A stretch of DNA of 64,000 nucleotides from Zobellia nedashkovskayae (GCF_015330125.1 NZ_JADDXR010000002.1:3856685-3920684); one strand, 5' to 3'. Shown: positions 54,679 to 63,958, counted from the first letter of the stretch. The notes: generated from the letters alone by a model not told the origin. Translations and numbers: made by a program.

Positions 54679-55572
54679 ATGATATTCAATATTACACATA
54701 TTACGAAATATGAATATAACGCTCCGGTTAGTTATTGTCATAATATAGCAACCCTAAGGCCTCGGGAATCTAACGGCCAGCAATTGTTGTCTTATAAAAT
54801 TGATGTTGTTCCTGAGCCTGCGGAAATATCTGAACGAGTAGATTTTTTCGGGAATTACTTAACTCGTTTTTCTATACAAACGCAGCATACCGTATTAAAA
54901 GTAATCACCCAAAGTAAAGTGTTACGTGATTATACGCAACAACATGAATCATTTTTTTCCGATTCTTGCAAAGGGGTTACTTTAAATGATGCTTTAAATG
55001 CTTTAAATAGTAATGATCCTGAAATTATAGAGGCTAAGCAATATATATTAGAGTCTATTTTTATCCGCAAAACAGATCAGGCCATTAAGGATTATGCAGA
55101 ACTATCATTTAATGGCAATAGATCGGTTTTTGAAGCGGCTTATGAATTAATGCAGCGCATTTATACAGATTTTGATTTTGATTCCGGGTTTACAACTATT
55201 TCTACACCTATTGACGAGGTTATGAGAGAAAAAAAAGGAGTTTGTCAAGATTTTGCACAAATAGCCATTGCCTGTATTAGATCAATTGGGTTACCAGCCC
55301 GTTACATTAGTGGTTATATAGAAACATTACCTCCCGAAGGAAAAGAGAAGCTAGTGGGTTCTGATGCCTCCCATGCTTGGTTCGCTATTTATATACCTAC
55401 TTTTGGTTGGGTAGACTTTGATCCTACAAATAATCAAATTCCTTTAAACCAGCATATTGTTGTGGGTTGGGGCAGGGATTATTATGATGTCCCGCCATTA
55501 AAGGGTGTCGTGTTCGGTAGTGGTAAAAGCAAACTTAAAGTTGCTGTTGATATAGCCGCAGCGGCCCAATAG
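54679..55572 (+). CDS. Transglutaminase-like protein (module 1)
   Basis: A 297-residue protein starting 2 bp after the ATP-grasp/alpha-E gene. It has an N-terminal beta domain (ATLRPRESNGQQ) and the papain-like transglutaminase core with Cys189 (KGVCQDF), His232 (DASHAW) and Asp248 (DFDPTNN). Such proteins may act as peptidases or amide-transferring enzymes on glutamine- or peptide-modified targets. It lacks a signal peptide, so it works in the cytoplasm. Confidence 0.92.
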   Translation: MIFNITHITKYEYNAPVSYCHNIATLRPRESNGQQLLSYKIDVVPEPAEISERVDFFGNYLTRFSIQTQHTVLKVITQSKVLRDYTQQHESFFSDSCKGVTLNDALNALNSNDPEIIEAKQYILESIFIRKTDQAIKDYAELSFNGNRSVFEAAYELMQRIYTDFDFDSGFTTISTPIDEVMREKKGVCQDFAQIAIACIRSIGLPARYISGYIETLPPEGKEKLVGSDASHAWFAIYIPTFGWVDFDPTNNQIPLNQHIVVGWGRDYYDVPPLKGVVFGSGKSKLKVAVDIAAAAQ

Positions 55573-55620
55573 GGAAATTCACTTATCTGTTTTACTTTCT
55601 AATTTGGTCAATCTGCTACA

Positions 55621-56331
55621 ATGATTCTTATACTAAAAACAGGAACTACATATAACTCCATCAAGTCCGAATACCGAGATTTTGAAGATTGGATTATTAC
55701 AAATATGAATTTGAAAGAAGGTGAGTTTTTAATTCATCCGACTGAAGATTATCAGACTGTGCCTCCAGATAACAACTACAAAGGAATAGTAATTACAGGG
55801 TCACACGCAATGGTTACTGATATTGAGCCTATTGAGAATAAAATGTGTAGTTGGTTGCTGAATGCGCACAACAATGGAATGCCCCTGTTGGGCATTTGTT
55901 ATGGACACCAATTACTGTGTGCCCTTGTTGGTGGAACTGTATCATACAATAGTATGGGAACAGTTATTGGTTCGGAAAAAACTATGTTAACTGCAGAAGG
56001 CCAAACAGATAAGCTTCTTGGTGAATTTCCACCTGATTTCAAAGTCTATAAAGCCCATAAACAAAGTGTATCTGATCTCCCAAAATCAGCCAAGATTCTT
56101 TCTGTTAACGAAACCGGTATGATAGATGCTTTTAGATTAGATGAACGTACTTGGGGCGTTCAGTTCCATCCTGAGTTTGACCAAAATATCACTAAAGCTT
56201 ACATTAATGAACTTTCTGATGAACTGGTAAGTGAAGGACGAGATTTTTTAAAGTTAACTAATGAAGTTGATGATATAGCTTATGGTCCTAAACTATTAAA
56301 ACGTTTCAGATGGATAACAGAAAATACTTGA
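55621..56331 (+). CDS. Class I glutamine amidotransferase-like protein
   Basis: A 236-residue class I GATase with nucleophile Cys93 in LGICYGHQLL and the His183/Glu185 pair in QFHPEFD, so the triad is complete. Relatives include GMP-synthase-like amidotransferases and gamma-glutamyl hydrolases such as PuuD. It follows the transglutaminase gene by 48 bp and ends at a terminator. In this position it could cleave gamma-glutamyl or release ammonia for the module's ligases, which would replace the NTN-hydrolase peptidase found in related loci. This link is inference. Confidence 0.88.
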   Translation: MILILKTGTTYNSIKSEYRDFEDWIITNMNLKEGEFLIHPTEDYQTVPPDNNYKGIVITGSHAMVTDIEPIENKMCSWLLNAHNNGMPLLGICYGHQLLCALVGGTVSYNSMGTVIGSEKTMLTAEGQTDKLLGEFPPDFKVYKAHKQSVSDLPKSAKILSVNETGMIDAFRLDERTWGVQFHPEFDQNITKAYINELSDELVSEGRDFLKLTNEVDDIAYGPKLLKRFRWITENT

Positions 56332-56351
56332 GGAAAAACGTAATTATAAAA

Positions 56352-56382
56352 AAAGCCGACTCTTTCGAAGTCGGCTTTCTTA
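56352..56382. terminator. Bidirectional terminator between GATase and sigma factor genes
   Basis: A 10-bp stem (56352-56361 with 56369-56378), T-rich on the right and A-rich on the left, so it can serve both converging genes. Confidence 0.85.
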
Positions 56383-56399
56383 TATAACATTTTCTATGT

Positions 56400-57260
56400 T
56401 TAGAGATATGCTTTTAAAATTTCGTTCTGCGATTTATTTCTTAAAAGGCGGATGGCTTTTTCTCTGATTTGTCTAACACGTTCCCGAGTAATATCAAAGA
56501 GTTCACCAATTTCACTTAAGCTTATTGGTGCTCGCTCTCCAATACCATAATAAAGCTTTATAATTTCACTTTCTCTATTTGGAAGTGTGTTTAGAATGGA
56601 ATCTATGTCCGTTCTAAGTGAATCCATCATCATACCCGCATCAGGACTGATCGCATCATTGGATTTTACAACATCATATAAATTAGAACCCTCTCCTTCT
56701 TTAAAAGGCGCGTCCATAGACAAATGCTTTCCAGAGTTTTTTACTGCAATTTTAACTTGCGAAGCACTCATGTCTAATTCTCTGGCAATTTCAATAGCAC
56801 TAGGAGGACGTTGGTAAGATTGTTCTAAAGAAGAGTATACTTGATTAATTTTACTGATTTCGCCAATCTTATTCAATGGTATTCGTACCATTCGCGAATG
56901 TTGTGAAATTGCGGACATTATAGCTTGTCTAATCCACCATACGGCATACGAGATAAATTTAAATCCGCGGGTTTCATCAAAACGTTTTGCTGCTTTAACC
57001 AATCCAATATTTCCTTCATTGATCAAATCCGAAAGTCGTAAGCCACTTCCTTGATATTGTTTTGCTGTAGAAACTACAAAACGTAAATTGGCATTTACTA
57101 ATTTATTAAGGGCAATCTGATCTCCTTCACGTATTCTTCTGGTCAGTTCTACTTCTTCCTCTGCGGTAATTAAATCAATTTTGGATATTTCTTGAAAGTA
57201 CTTTTCTAAGGATTTAGTATCTCTGTTTGTAATTTGTTTAGTGATCTTTAGTTGCCTCAT
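56400..57260 (-). CDS. Sigma-70 family RNA polymerase sigma factor, RpoD-like paralogue
   Basis: A 286-residue factor with regions 1.2 to 4.2 of the compact RpoD of Bacteroidota: SLEKYFQEISKIDLIT (1.2), LRFVVSTAKQYQ and FKFISYAVWWIRQAI (2), PPSAIEIAREL (3) and the region 4 helix-turn-helix SEIGELFDITRERVRQI. It differs from the typical primary factor at many positions, for example IISLSEIGELFDI-type region 4 and YYGIGERAP. I therefore think it is a second, specialised factor. It lies divergently upstream of module 2 and converges on module 1. Whether it directs transcription of either module is not shown. Confidence 0.88.
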   Translation of the reverse strand: MRQLKITKQITNRDTKSLEKYFQEISKIDLITAEEEVELTRRIREGDQIALNKLVNANLRFVVSTAKQYQGSGLRLSDLINEGNIGLVKAAKRFDETRGFKFISYAVWWIRQAIMSAISQHSRMVRIPLNKIGEISKINQVYSSLEQSYQRPPSAIEIARELDMSASQVKIAVKNSGKHLSMDAPFKEGEGSNLYDVVKSNDAISPDAGMMMDSLRTDIDSILNTLPNRESEIIKLYYGIGERAPISLSEIGELFDITRERVRQIREKAIRLLRNKSQNEILKAYL

Positions 57261-57739
57261 ATATTTATTTTATTTTTAGTTCGTATCTATATTATACAAT
57301 TTTTATTACGTTAATCCTAATGAAATTCAATATTCTTTGATTATTATTCAAATTTATACCCTTCTGAAAAGGCTGAATTATATTTTTAGTATGATTCATG
57401 AACTCTCAACTTAAAAATACCTTATTATGAATTGGGCAAAACGAATAAACTGGTAGTGGAAGAGAAGCCTAATGAATAAGGATTGGTGACATGATACTAT
57501 TCACAATTATATATTTTATCCCCTTATATACTGATGAATAAACAAACCGCCTGTTTAAAGACGATTTTATTCTTGGACTTATGGTTTTTCTACTATATTT
57601 TTCGTAGTTTAATAGGCATAGTACTACAGGTAGTACTTACAAGACTTTCTAATAACAATTAATCCTTTCTAATTCTTATTTATTAGCTGATTTTTAAGTG
57701 AAAAATAATTTTTCAACAGGAGAAAATGCGCCATTTTTT
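57261..57739. other. Divergent upstream region of the sigma factor and module 2
   Basis: About 480 bp, AT-rich, with the promoters of both divergent genes. I could not identify a consensus element or RNA gene. Confidence 0.4.
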
Positions 57740-59176
57740 ATGTCAAAAATTGATTTTACATCTTATGATACCAAAGGATTTTATGACGAAATGTTTGATG
57801 AAAACAATATCGTCAGACCTAATTATAAAATGTTCCTGGAGCGACTGGAAAAACTCAGTCACAAAAAACTTTCAAGTTTACAACATGCTACAGATAGATC
57901 TCAACTCTCTTTAGGGATGACCTTTAATGTCTATGCAGATAACCAAGGGGTAGAGCGTATTCTTCATTTAGATATTATTCCTAGAATCATAGGTGATTCT
58001 GAGTGGACATCACTAGAAAAGGGTTTACAGCAGCGTATAAAAGCACTTAACTTGTTCATACAGGATATTTATAATGACCAAAAGGTGTTTAAGGATAAAA
58101 TTATTCCAAAGGATATGATTCTATCCAGCGTCTCATATCTGAAACAGTTGGAAGGTTTTAAACCTCCAAAAGATATTTGGTGTCATATTACGGGGTCTGA
58201 TTTAATAAAAGGCGGTGACGGACAATATTATGTCTTAGAAGATAACTTAAGATGCCCTTCTGGAGTATCATATATGCTTGAGAACCGAGAAATTCTTAAA
58301 AGAACATTTCCTGAATTATTTGACCAACTAGGGGTAAAACCTGTTTATGATTACACACATACTTTAAGAGATACCTTAGAATATCTTTCTGACGAAGAAA
58401 AACCAATTGTAGTGGTACTAACGCCAGGCGTTTATAATGCTGCCTATTTTGAGCATTCCTATCTAGCGCAACAAATGGGTGCAGAATTGGTAGAAGGTAA
58501 AGATTTAATAGTAAAAAACGATATCGTTTATATGATCACCACCAAAGGTCTGCAACGCGTAGATGTTATTTACCGTAGGTTGGATGATGAGTATATAGAT
58601 CCATTAGTATTTAATAAACAGTCTTTATTGGGTACCCCTGGATTATTTAATGCCTATATAAAAGGAAATGTTGCATTGGTTAACGCGCCGGGAACTGGAG
58701 TGGTAGATGATAAAGCAGTTTATGCTTACATTCCAAGAATCATAAAATATTATTTAGGAGAGGACATGATTTTGCCAAACGTAAAAACCTATATCTGTGA
58801 CGAAGAACAAGATAGGAAATACGTCATTGATAACATCCATAATTTAGTTGTAAAACAGACAGATGCATCGGGTGGTTATGGAATGTTAATTGGACCAAAA
58901 TCAACCAAAAAAGAACAGCAAGAATTTATTACAAAAATTAAACAAAATCCTAGAAATTATATAGCACAGCCTATGATTAACCTTTCTAGAGTGCCAACTA
59001 TAACAGATGACACTATTGAAGGACGCCATGTAGATCTAAGACCGTATGCATTATTTGGGGATGACATTAAAATTATACCAGGTGCGTTAACGCGTGTGGC
59101 TCTAACAAAAGGATCAATAGTTGTGAACTCTTCCCAAGGTGGTGGAAGTAAAGACACTTGGGTATTAAACAGATAA
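57740..59176 (+). CDS. Circularly permuted ATP-grasp protein (module 2)
   Basis: A 478-residue stand-alone DUF404/DUF407 protein. It keeps the ATP-grasp nucleotide loop ASGGYGMLIGP, the acidic/Arg set in EGRHVDLRPYALFG and the closing SSQGGGSKDTW. The paralogue in module 1 lacks the glycine loop, so this is the more canonical member. I chose ATG 57740 (MSKIDFTSYDTKGF); a GTG at 57698 would add 14 residues. It is followed by the alpha-E gene after 10 bp. Confidence 0.9.
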   Translation: MSKIDFTSYDTKGFYDEMFDENNIVRPNYKMFLERLEKLSHKKLSSLQHATDRSQLSLGMTFNVYADNQGVERILHLDIIPRIIGDSEWTSLEKGLQQRIKALNLFIQDIYNDQKVFKDKIIPKDMILSSVSYLKQLEGFKPPKDIWCHITGSDLIKGGDGQYYVLEDNLRCPSGVSYMLENREILKRTFPELFDQLGVKPVYDYTHTLRDTLEYLSDEEKPIVVVLTPGVYNAAYFEHSYLAQQMGAELVEGKDLIVKNDIVYMITTKGLQRVDVIYRRLDDEYIDPLVFNKQSLLGTPGLFNAYIKGNVALVNAPGTGVVDDKAVYAYIPRIIKYYLGEDMILPNVKTYICDEEQDRKYVIDNIHNLVVKQTDASGGYGMLIGPKSTKKEQQEFITKIKQNPRNYIAQPMINLSRVPTITDDTIEGRHVDLRPYALFGDDIKIIPGALTRVALTKGSIVVNSSQGGGSKDTWVLNR

Positions 59177-59186
59177 ATTAAAAATT

Positions 59187-60140
59187 ATGCTAGGCAGAGT
59201 CGCAAACACTATATATTGGATGAACAGATATCTTGAGCGTGCAGAGAATTATGCACGTTTTATGGATGTAAATTATAATTTATCGCTAGAATTACCCCCT
59301 AACGAAGAGCAGCAGTGGAAGCCGCTTGTGGTTATAACTGGAGATTGGGAATTATATGAATCACTTAATGCTAAAGTAGAAAAAAGCAAAGTCAACTATT
59401 TTTTGGCCTTTGATGAAAAGAATCCTAATTCTATTTACAATTGTATCTTGCTCGCCAGAGAAAATGCGCGTGCCGTAAGACCTGAAATTACAAAAGAGAT
59501 CTGGGAGCAAATAAATTCACTTTATTTTTTAGTAAAGGATGGTTTAGAACAAAAACTTCTTGATGATAAGGAATTAAGGGGCTTTTTGACAGAAATAAAA
59601 AACGGATGTCAACTGGTATATGGCATGTACGATTCTACGATATCAAGAAACGAGGGTTGGAATTTTGGGAAATTAGGACAGGTAATAGAACGTGCGGATA
59701 AAACATCTAGAGTTTTAGATGCTAAATACCATTTACTATTACATTCTCCAGCAAAGGTTGGATCTTCATTAGATTTAATACAATGGGCTGCTCTTTTAAA
59801 GTCAGTTAGTGCGTACGATATGTACAGAAAAAAATGCGGGAAGCTAACACCTTCAGGTATTGCGGAATTTTTAATTTTAGACACGGAATTCCCTAGGTCT
59901 ATTTTAGCATGTTTAATAAGTGCCGAAAAATCCCTCATCACCTTATGTGGCAGTTCAGTTGGTTTTAGCAATATTGCTCAAAAACAATTAGGTGCTTTAA
60001 AATCTCAATTGGAATATGATGATATCAATGATATCATAAGCCAAGGAATGCACGAATATCTTAATGACATTCAGCGTAGGTTAAATGAGATTTCTTCTTC
60101 TATTTATAATTCTTTCTTTGACATAGAAATCCATGTATAA
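59187..60140 (+). CDS. Alpha-E domain protein (module 2)
   Basis: A 317-residue all-helical protein of the alpha-E (DUF403) family, beginning MLGRVANTIYWMNRYLERAEN, where family members carry conserved Arg and Glu residues. It corresponds to the C-terminal half of the module 1 fusion protein. It is predicted to bind the ATP-grasp partner; no catalytic function is known. It sits between the ATP-grasp and transglutaminase genes. Confidence 0.92.
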   Translation: MLGRVANTIYWMNRYLERAENYARFMDVNYNLSLELPPNEEQQWKPLVVITGDWELYESLNAKVEKSKVNYFLAFDEKNPNSIYNCILLARENARAVRPEITKEIWEQINSLYFLVKDGLEQKLLDDKELRGFLTEIKNGCQLVYGMYDSTISRNEGWNFGKLGQVIERADKTSRVLDAKYHLLLHSPAKVGSSLDLIQWAALLKSVSAYDMYRKKCGKLTPSGIAEFLILDTEFPRSILACLISAEKSLITLCGSSVGFSNIAQKQLGALKSQLEYDDINDIISQGMHEYLNDIQRRLNEISSSIYNSFFDIEIHV

Positions 60141-60192
60141 AAACCCACGAATGCATATATTCTTTACGCCCTAAAAAAACAGGAATCGACAT

Positions 60193-61035
60193 ATGAAATT
60201 AAAAATCACCCATAGTACGACCTATGTATTTGATTCGGAAGTATTTTTAGAACCTCATTATTTAAGATTCCGCCCAAGACAGACGGCTTATGTTGATTTA
60301 AATGAGTTTTCTATGTCTATTGTTCCAACGCCTAGCGGACGTAAATTAATTCAAGACGAAGAAAATAATGTAGTAGATTTTTGTTGGTTTGATGGGCTCA
60401 CAAGCAACCTTACCATCACCGTAGAGAGTATTTTAGAAACAAAACCGTATAATCCTTTTGATTTTCTTCTAGAACCTCAAAGCTATAATCAGCTTCCTTT
60501 TGAATATGATGAGTTAAAGAAAAAACTATTATTCCCTTACTTAGACGGTCTACCTATCTCACAAGAATTAATTGATTATGGGGCGCAAATGCTTGAGAAA
60601 GCAAAATTTAATACCATTCATTTTTTAACACAACTCACCAACCAATTACATAAAGATTTTACTGTAGAATATAGAGAAGATGGCGCGCCATTTCTACCGG
60701 AACATACTTTTGAAATAAAAAGAGGTTCTTGTCGTGATTTGTCGTGGATGCTAATTAATCTACTAAGACAACAAGGTATTGCCGCTCGTTTTGTAAGCGG
60801 TTATTATTATTTTGACATGATTGTACCGGCATTTGAATTACATGCTTGGGTAGACGTTTTTTTACCTGGTATTGGTTGGTTGGGTTTAGATCCTAGTCAT
60901 GGTATTCTAACCGGTAATACACATTTTCCCATTGCTACAAGTTCTCATTATGAAAATACAATGCCTGTTTCTGGAGGAATTAGGGGTAGTGCAAGTTCTA
61001 AACTTACCACACAACTGATGATTGAGAAAATATAA
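60193..61035 (+). CDS. Transglutaminase-like protein (module 2)
   Basis: A 280-residue transglutaminase-like protein with Cys180 (RGSCRDLSW), His217 (ELHAWVD) and Asp233 (GLDPSHG). It aligns best with the N-terminal part of the module 1 DUF2126 fusion (shared opening THSTTYVF / LEPHYLRFRPR and FVSGYY). It lies 52 bp after alpha-E and ends module 2, which therefore has no DUF2126 or GATase of its own. Confidence 0.93.
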   Translation: MKLKITHSTTYVFDSEVFLEPHYLRFRPRQTAYVDLNEFSMSIVPTPSGRKLIQDEENNVVDFCWFDGLTSNLTITVESILETKPYNPFDFLLEPQSYNQLPFEYDELKKKLLFPYLDGLPISQELIDYGAQMLEKAKFNTIHFLTQLTNQLHKDFTVEYREDGAPFLPEHTFEIKRGSCRDLSWMLINLLRQQGIAARFVSGYYYFDMIVPAFELHAWVDVFLPGIGWLGLDPSHGILTGNTHFPIATSSHYENTMPVSGGIRGSASSKLTTQLMIEKI

Positions 61036-61235
61036 ATGCAATTCCCCTAAATATTTCTAGGGGTAGTTAGATATCATAGTGACTTAGTTTTCTAACCCCT
61101 GAGCCTCATAAACTGTTCAAATTTATTGTTACAACTTTTTTCGGTTAATAATCAATTTGAATCGGCAATAGTAATAGTATGATGCGGATTATTTTTACGA
61201 CTAGATATCAATTTAAGAAACTTTAAACTACTAAT

Positions 61236-61604
61236 ATGGACTATTTACTAATTGCATTACAAGTTATTGTAGCACTGAGCATCCTTAATGTATGGCTTGT
61301 ACAGAATAAAAAACCTACACAATGGCGTGGTGGTAATGCAACAACTATTATTGAAGAGTTCAAAGTTTATGGTCTTCCCGTTTGGATGTGTTTTGTTGTG
61401 GGTACTTTAAAAATACTATTCGCTTTAGGTTTATTAGCCGCCATCTGGTATCCTAGTTTTAGAGAACCATCTGCTTTGGGTCTTGCGGCATTACTTTTAG
61501 GCTCTATTGCAATGCATTTGAAAATAAAAGACCCCATAAAAAAATCGCTCCCAGCTTTCATCTTTTTAACGATGTGCTTGTATATTGCTTTTCCAATATT
61601 TTAA
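61236..61604 (+). CDS. DoxX-like membrane protein
   Basis: A 122-residue protein with four membrane helices and the DoxX-like pattern GLPVWMCFVVGTLKI, then LGLAALLLGSIAMHLKIKDP. The family includes quinone-linked and thiosulfate-oxidising membrane subunits, but most small members are uncharacterised. It converges with a second DoxX-like gene 6 bp away. Confidence 0.8.
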   Translation: MDYLLIALQVIVALSILNVWLVQNKKPTQWRGGNATTIIEEFKVYGLPVWMCFVVGTLKILFALGLLAAIWYPSFREPSALGLAALLLGSIAMHLKIKDPIKKSLPAFIFLTMCLYIAFPIF

Positions 61605-61610
61605 TTCCTT

Positions 61611-61952
61611 CTAGATAATTGTAATCAACTTATAAAAGAGATAAGCATTTAATAAGGCATATAAGAGGGAAGGTGCAGATTGAAAAAAGCCATCCTTGAT
61701 TTTCAAACGGACAGCAAAACCTAAAATCATAAGAATAGAAAGACTTAATGCGGCAGCGGTTTGTACTGTTGGGGAATAAAAATAACCCAATAGCAATCCT
61801 AAACCTCCAACAAGCTGCAGCGCTCCAACTACTGTTCTAAATTTATCCAAGCCATATCTTACAAACTCTTTTTTCATTTGAGGTAAAAAGAAGCACCCAA
61901 AACCAAAAAATAGAAATGATAAAGCGGAGAAAAAAGTAAAAATAGTTAACAT
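61611..61952 (-). CDS. DoxX-like membrane protein (second, convergent)
   Basis: A 113-residue four-helix protein related to its neighbour: FRTVVGALQLVGGLGLLLGY and ILGFAVRLKIKDGF mirror the same positions. The convergent pair presumably arose by inverted duplication or by independent acquisition. Function unknown. Confidence 0.78.
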   Translation of the reverse strand: MLTIFTFFSALSFLFFGFGCFFLPQMKKEFVRYGLDKFRTVVGALQLVGGLGLLLGYFYSPTVQTAAALSLSILMILGFAVRLKIKDGFFQSAPSLLYALLNAYLFYKLITII

Positions 61953-62184
61953 GCAGGTGGTGTTTCTAAAAGAGCTTTTGTTAGTATTTAAAAAGTTAAA
62001 AGTAGCCAGTATTTAAATATTAGGTTGAATGGCTAGAGTTTTTTTTGAACTCTAAAGGATTTATCACTTCACCCTTTCTCATTTCAATGCCATAGTTCTA
62101 GGGAGATATGAAAAAGGCGTAGAATACCTGTATTAATGAAATCTCGTAATCCTGTTCTTTAAAAAACATACTTATTCAAACTAT

Positions 62185-62220
62185 AAAAGCCCATCTAAAA
62201 TTATTTAGATGGGCTTTTGT
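62185..62220. terminator. Strong hairpin terminator before the DUF4494 stop
   Basis: A perfect 15-bp stem (62185-62199 with 62204-62218) with a 4-base loop. A- and T-rich flanks let it act on both strands; it lies about 20 bp past the DUF4494 stop codon. Confidence 0.85.
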
Positions 62221-62238
62221 AATATTAAAATTAACTAG

Positions 62239-62799
62239 TTACTCTTCTTCGGTAACAAGGGCGTCAGCCATTTCTAATTCTTCATTCATGCTATTGTCTA
62301 CAGGAACAGAATTCTTTAACATTGTAAATTTCTCCAAACGTTTCATATCATCTTCCTCGCCAGAAAAGTATGGGAAAACATCTACAATAGGAGATTCAGA
62401 GATAGCAGGTATGGTATATTCACCCATGGTATCTTTCATTACGCCAATAGTGTTATCATACGCTTCTTTTACATCATTGGCCTGTATTAACAAATACATA
62501 TTTGTTTTACGCTCTTTACCGCTCTCTTCATCAAAGGCTATTAAAGACACTCGGGACTTGAACCATCTATCAGAATTCTCGAACGGGTGTATTTCAGCGT
62601 AGTTAGCCACTTTAATATTCGTAATCTTAATTTCTTCAGTATCACTCAAGTAAACAGACATCTCTTCGGTAATTCTACTTTCTGCTTCGGTATACGAAAT
62701 TGCATCTACCAAAAATGGTTCTGTCTTTACCTTTTGTGTACCTGATGTTTCATCAAGTTTTCTATATTTTACCTTACATTCATACCAAGTTGCACTCAT
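62239..62799 (-). CDS. DUF4494 protein
   Basis: A 186-residue cytoplasmic protein of the Bacteroidota family DUF4494. It opens WYECKVKYRKLDE and contains FLVDAISYTEAE, RWFKSRVSLIAFDEESGKE and YLLIQANDVKEAYDN, a repeated beta-alpha layout. The tail is highly acidic (residues 140-186). It is transcribed alone and its function is unknown. Confidence 0.88.
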   Translation of the reverse strand: MSATWYECKVKYRKLDETSGTQKVKTEPFLVDAISYTEAESRITEEMSVYLSDTEEIKITNIKVANYAEIHPFENSDRWFKSRVSLIAFDEESGKERKTNMYLLIQANDVKEAYDNTIGVMKDTMGEYTIPAISESPIVDVFPYFSGEEDDMKRLEKFTMLKNSVPVDNSMNEELEMADALVTEEE

Positions 62800-63114
62800 A
62801 TCTTTTTGTTTATGGGTACCAAATATAAGGTTAAGCTTCAGCTGAAAAATTCAAAATATCGAATAGATATTCACAATTCTCAGACGATTTTCATATTGCT
62901 TTTAGCATGAGGAAGTTAGAGAACATAGATTACAATTTTATTTAATAGAAATAATAAGCTGTTCTTCAACCTCTATAAAAAATAAATTATAATCCTTCAC
63001 TTAGAATAAGCCCACATTGGCTATAAACAAAGACCAATTCGCTGATAATATTCAAATACCATCTGGGTATTCATTAGGTTTGCTTTTAATCATAAGAAAC
63101 TGAAATACAGAATA
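62800..63114. other. Intergenic region without recognised genes
   Basis: About 315 bp between divergent DUF4494 and the secreted glycine-rich protein. Expected to carry both promoters; I see no specific element. Confidence 0.45.
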
Positions 63115-63885
63115 ATGAGGTTTGTTTTAAATAAAATTGGATTATCACTTAGTATAATGATGTTGTTCGCATTAGTAGAAAGTTATGCTCAAGAACCAGA
63201 AGAAAATATTGAAGACCATATAACATACAATAGCTATATGGATGCTGATAATATTTATGTAGAACTCAGTACCACTAATCGCCCAACTATGCTTTCTATG
63301 TTACACCGCGGGCTTTATGTTTATTTTGATGTAAAGGGAAAGAAAAAAAAGAACGTTTCCGTTCTATACCCTTCCGAAGTAAAGCTTCCCCAAAGAGGTG
63401 CAGGTAGAAATAAACCTAATAGTGAAGAAATTGAAGAGGAAGACCAACAAGGACCGGATATTTTAACTATGGTGGAAGAAATGCCAAAAATGGGCAAATA
63501 TAATAACCTAGATTTTGAAGAAGATTTTCATTTGGACCTTAACAATTTGGGTATCTCCATAACTTATAATTATGAAGTAGAAGGAGAGTTGTTACGTTAT
63601 GAACTTAAGATGCCTAAACAATACATATCCGATAGTGAAATTGATTTTTCTAAATTTTCAATAGGTGTGGTAACCCCAAAAATTGAAAAGAAAAATGAGG
63701 ATGGGGGTTCCAGTTTAAGCTTTGGTGGCGGAGGTTCTGGTGGAGGATCTAGAGGTGGTGGAGGTCAAGGTGGTGGACCTAGAGGAGGCGGTAGCGGCTC
63801 CAGACCCAGTGGTCCTCCAAAACAAGATAAAGGACCAGAAGCGATGACTATAGATTTTTGGTTTAATCCAAACTTTGTGGAGTAG
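63115..63885 (+). CDS. Secreted protein with glycine-rich C-terminal region, unknown function
   Basis: A 256-residue protein with a signal peptide ending ALVESYAQ. The first 165 mature residues are beta-rich with an acidic segment, including IYVELSTTNRPT and GLYVYFDVKGKKKK. Residues about 200-240 are almost only Gly, Ser, Arg and Pro. The final 15 residues (DFWFNPNFVE) are ordered again. I do not recognise the family. The flexible Gly/Arg linker could bind nucleic acid or polysaccharide, but that is only a guess. Confidence 0.75.
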   Translation: MRFVLNKIGLSLSIMMLFALVESYAQEPEENIEDHITYNSYMDADNIYVELSTTNRPTMLSMLHRGLYVYFDVKGKKKKNVSVLYPSEVKLPQRGAGRNKPNSEEIEEEDQQGPDILTMVEEMPKMGKYNNLDFEEDFHLDLNNLGISITYNYEVEGELLRYELKMPKQYISDSEIDFSKFSIGVVTPKIEKKNEDGGSSLSFGGGGSGGGSRGGGGQGGGPRGGGSGSRPSGPPKQDKGPEAMTIDFWFNPNFVE

Positions 63886-63958
63886 TTCAGTTTGGAGTAA
63901 GGAGTGTAAACTTCTTTCCTGAAAGTTCAATACAATTTCATTTTTTTATTGGTTTTAG

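Noticed and set aside
61050..61072. Inverted CCCCT...AGGGG repeat after module 2
   Set aside because: The stem is only about six base pairs and no T run follows, so I do not call it a terminator.
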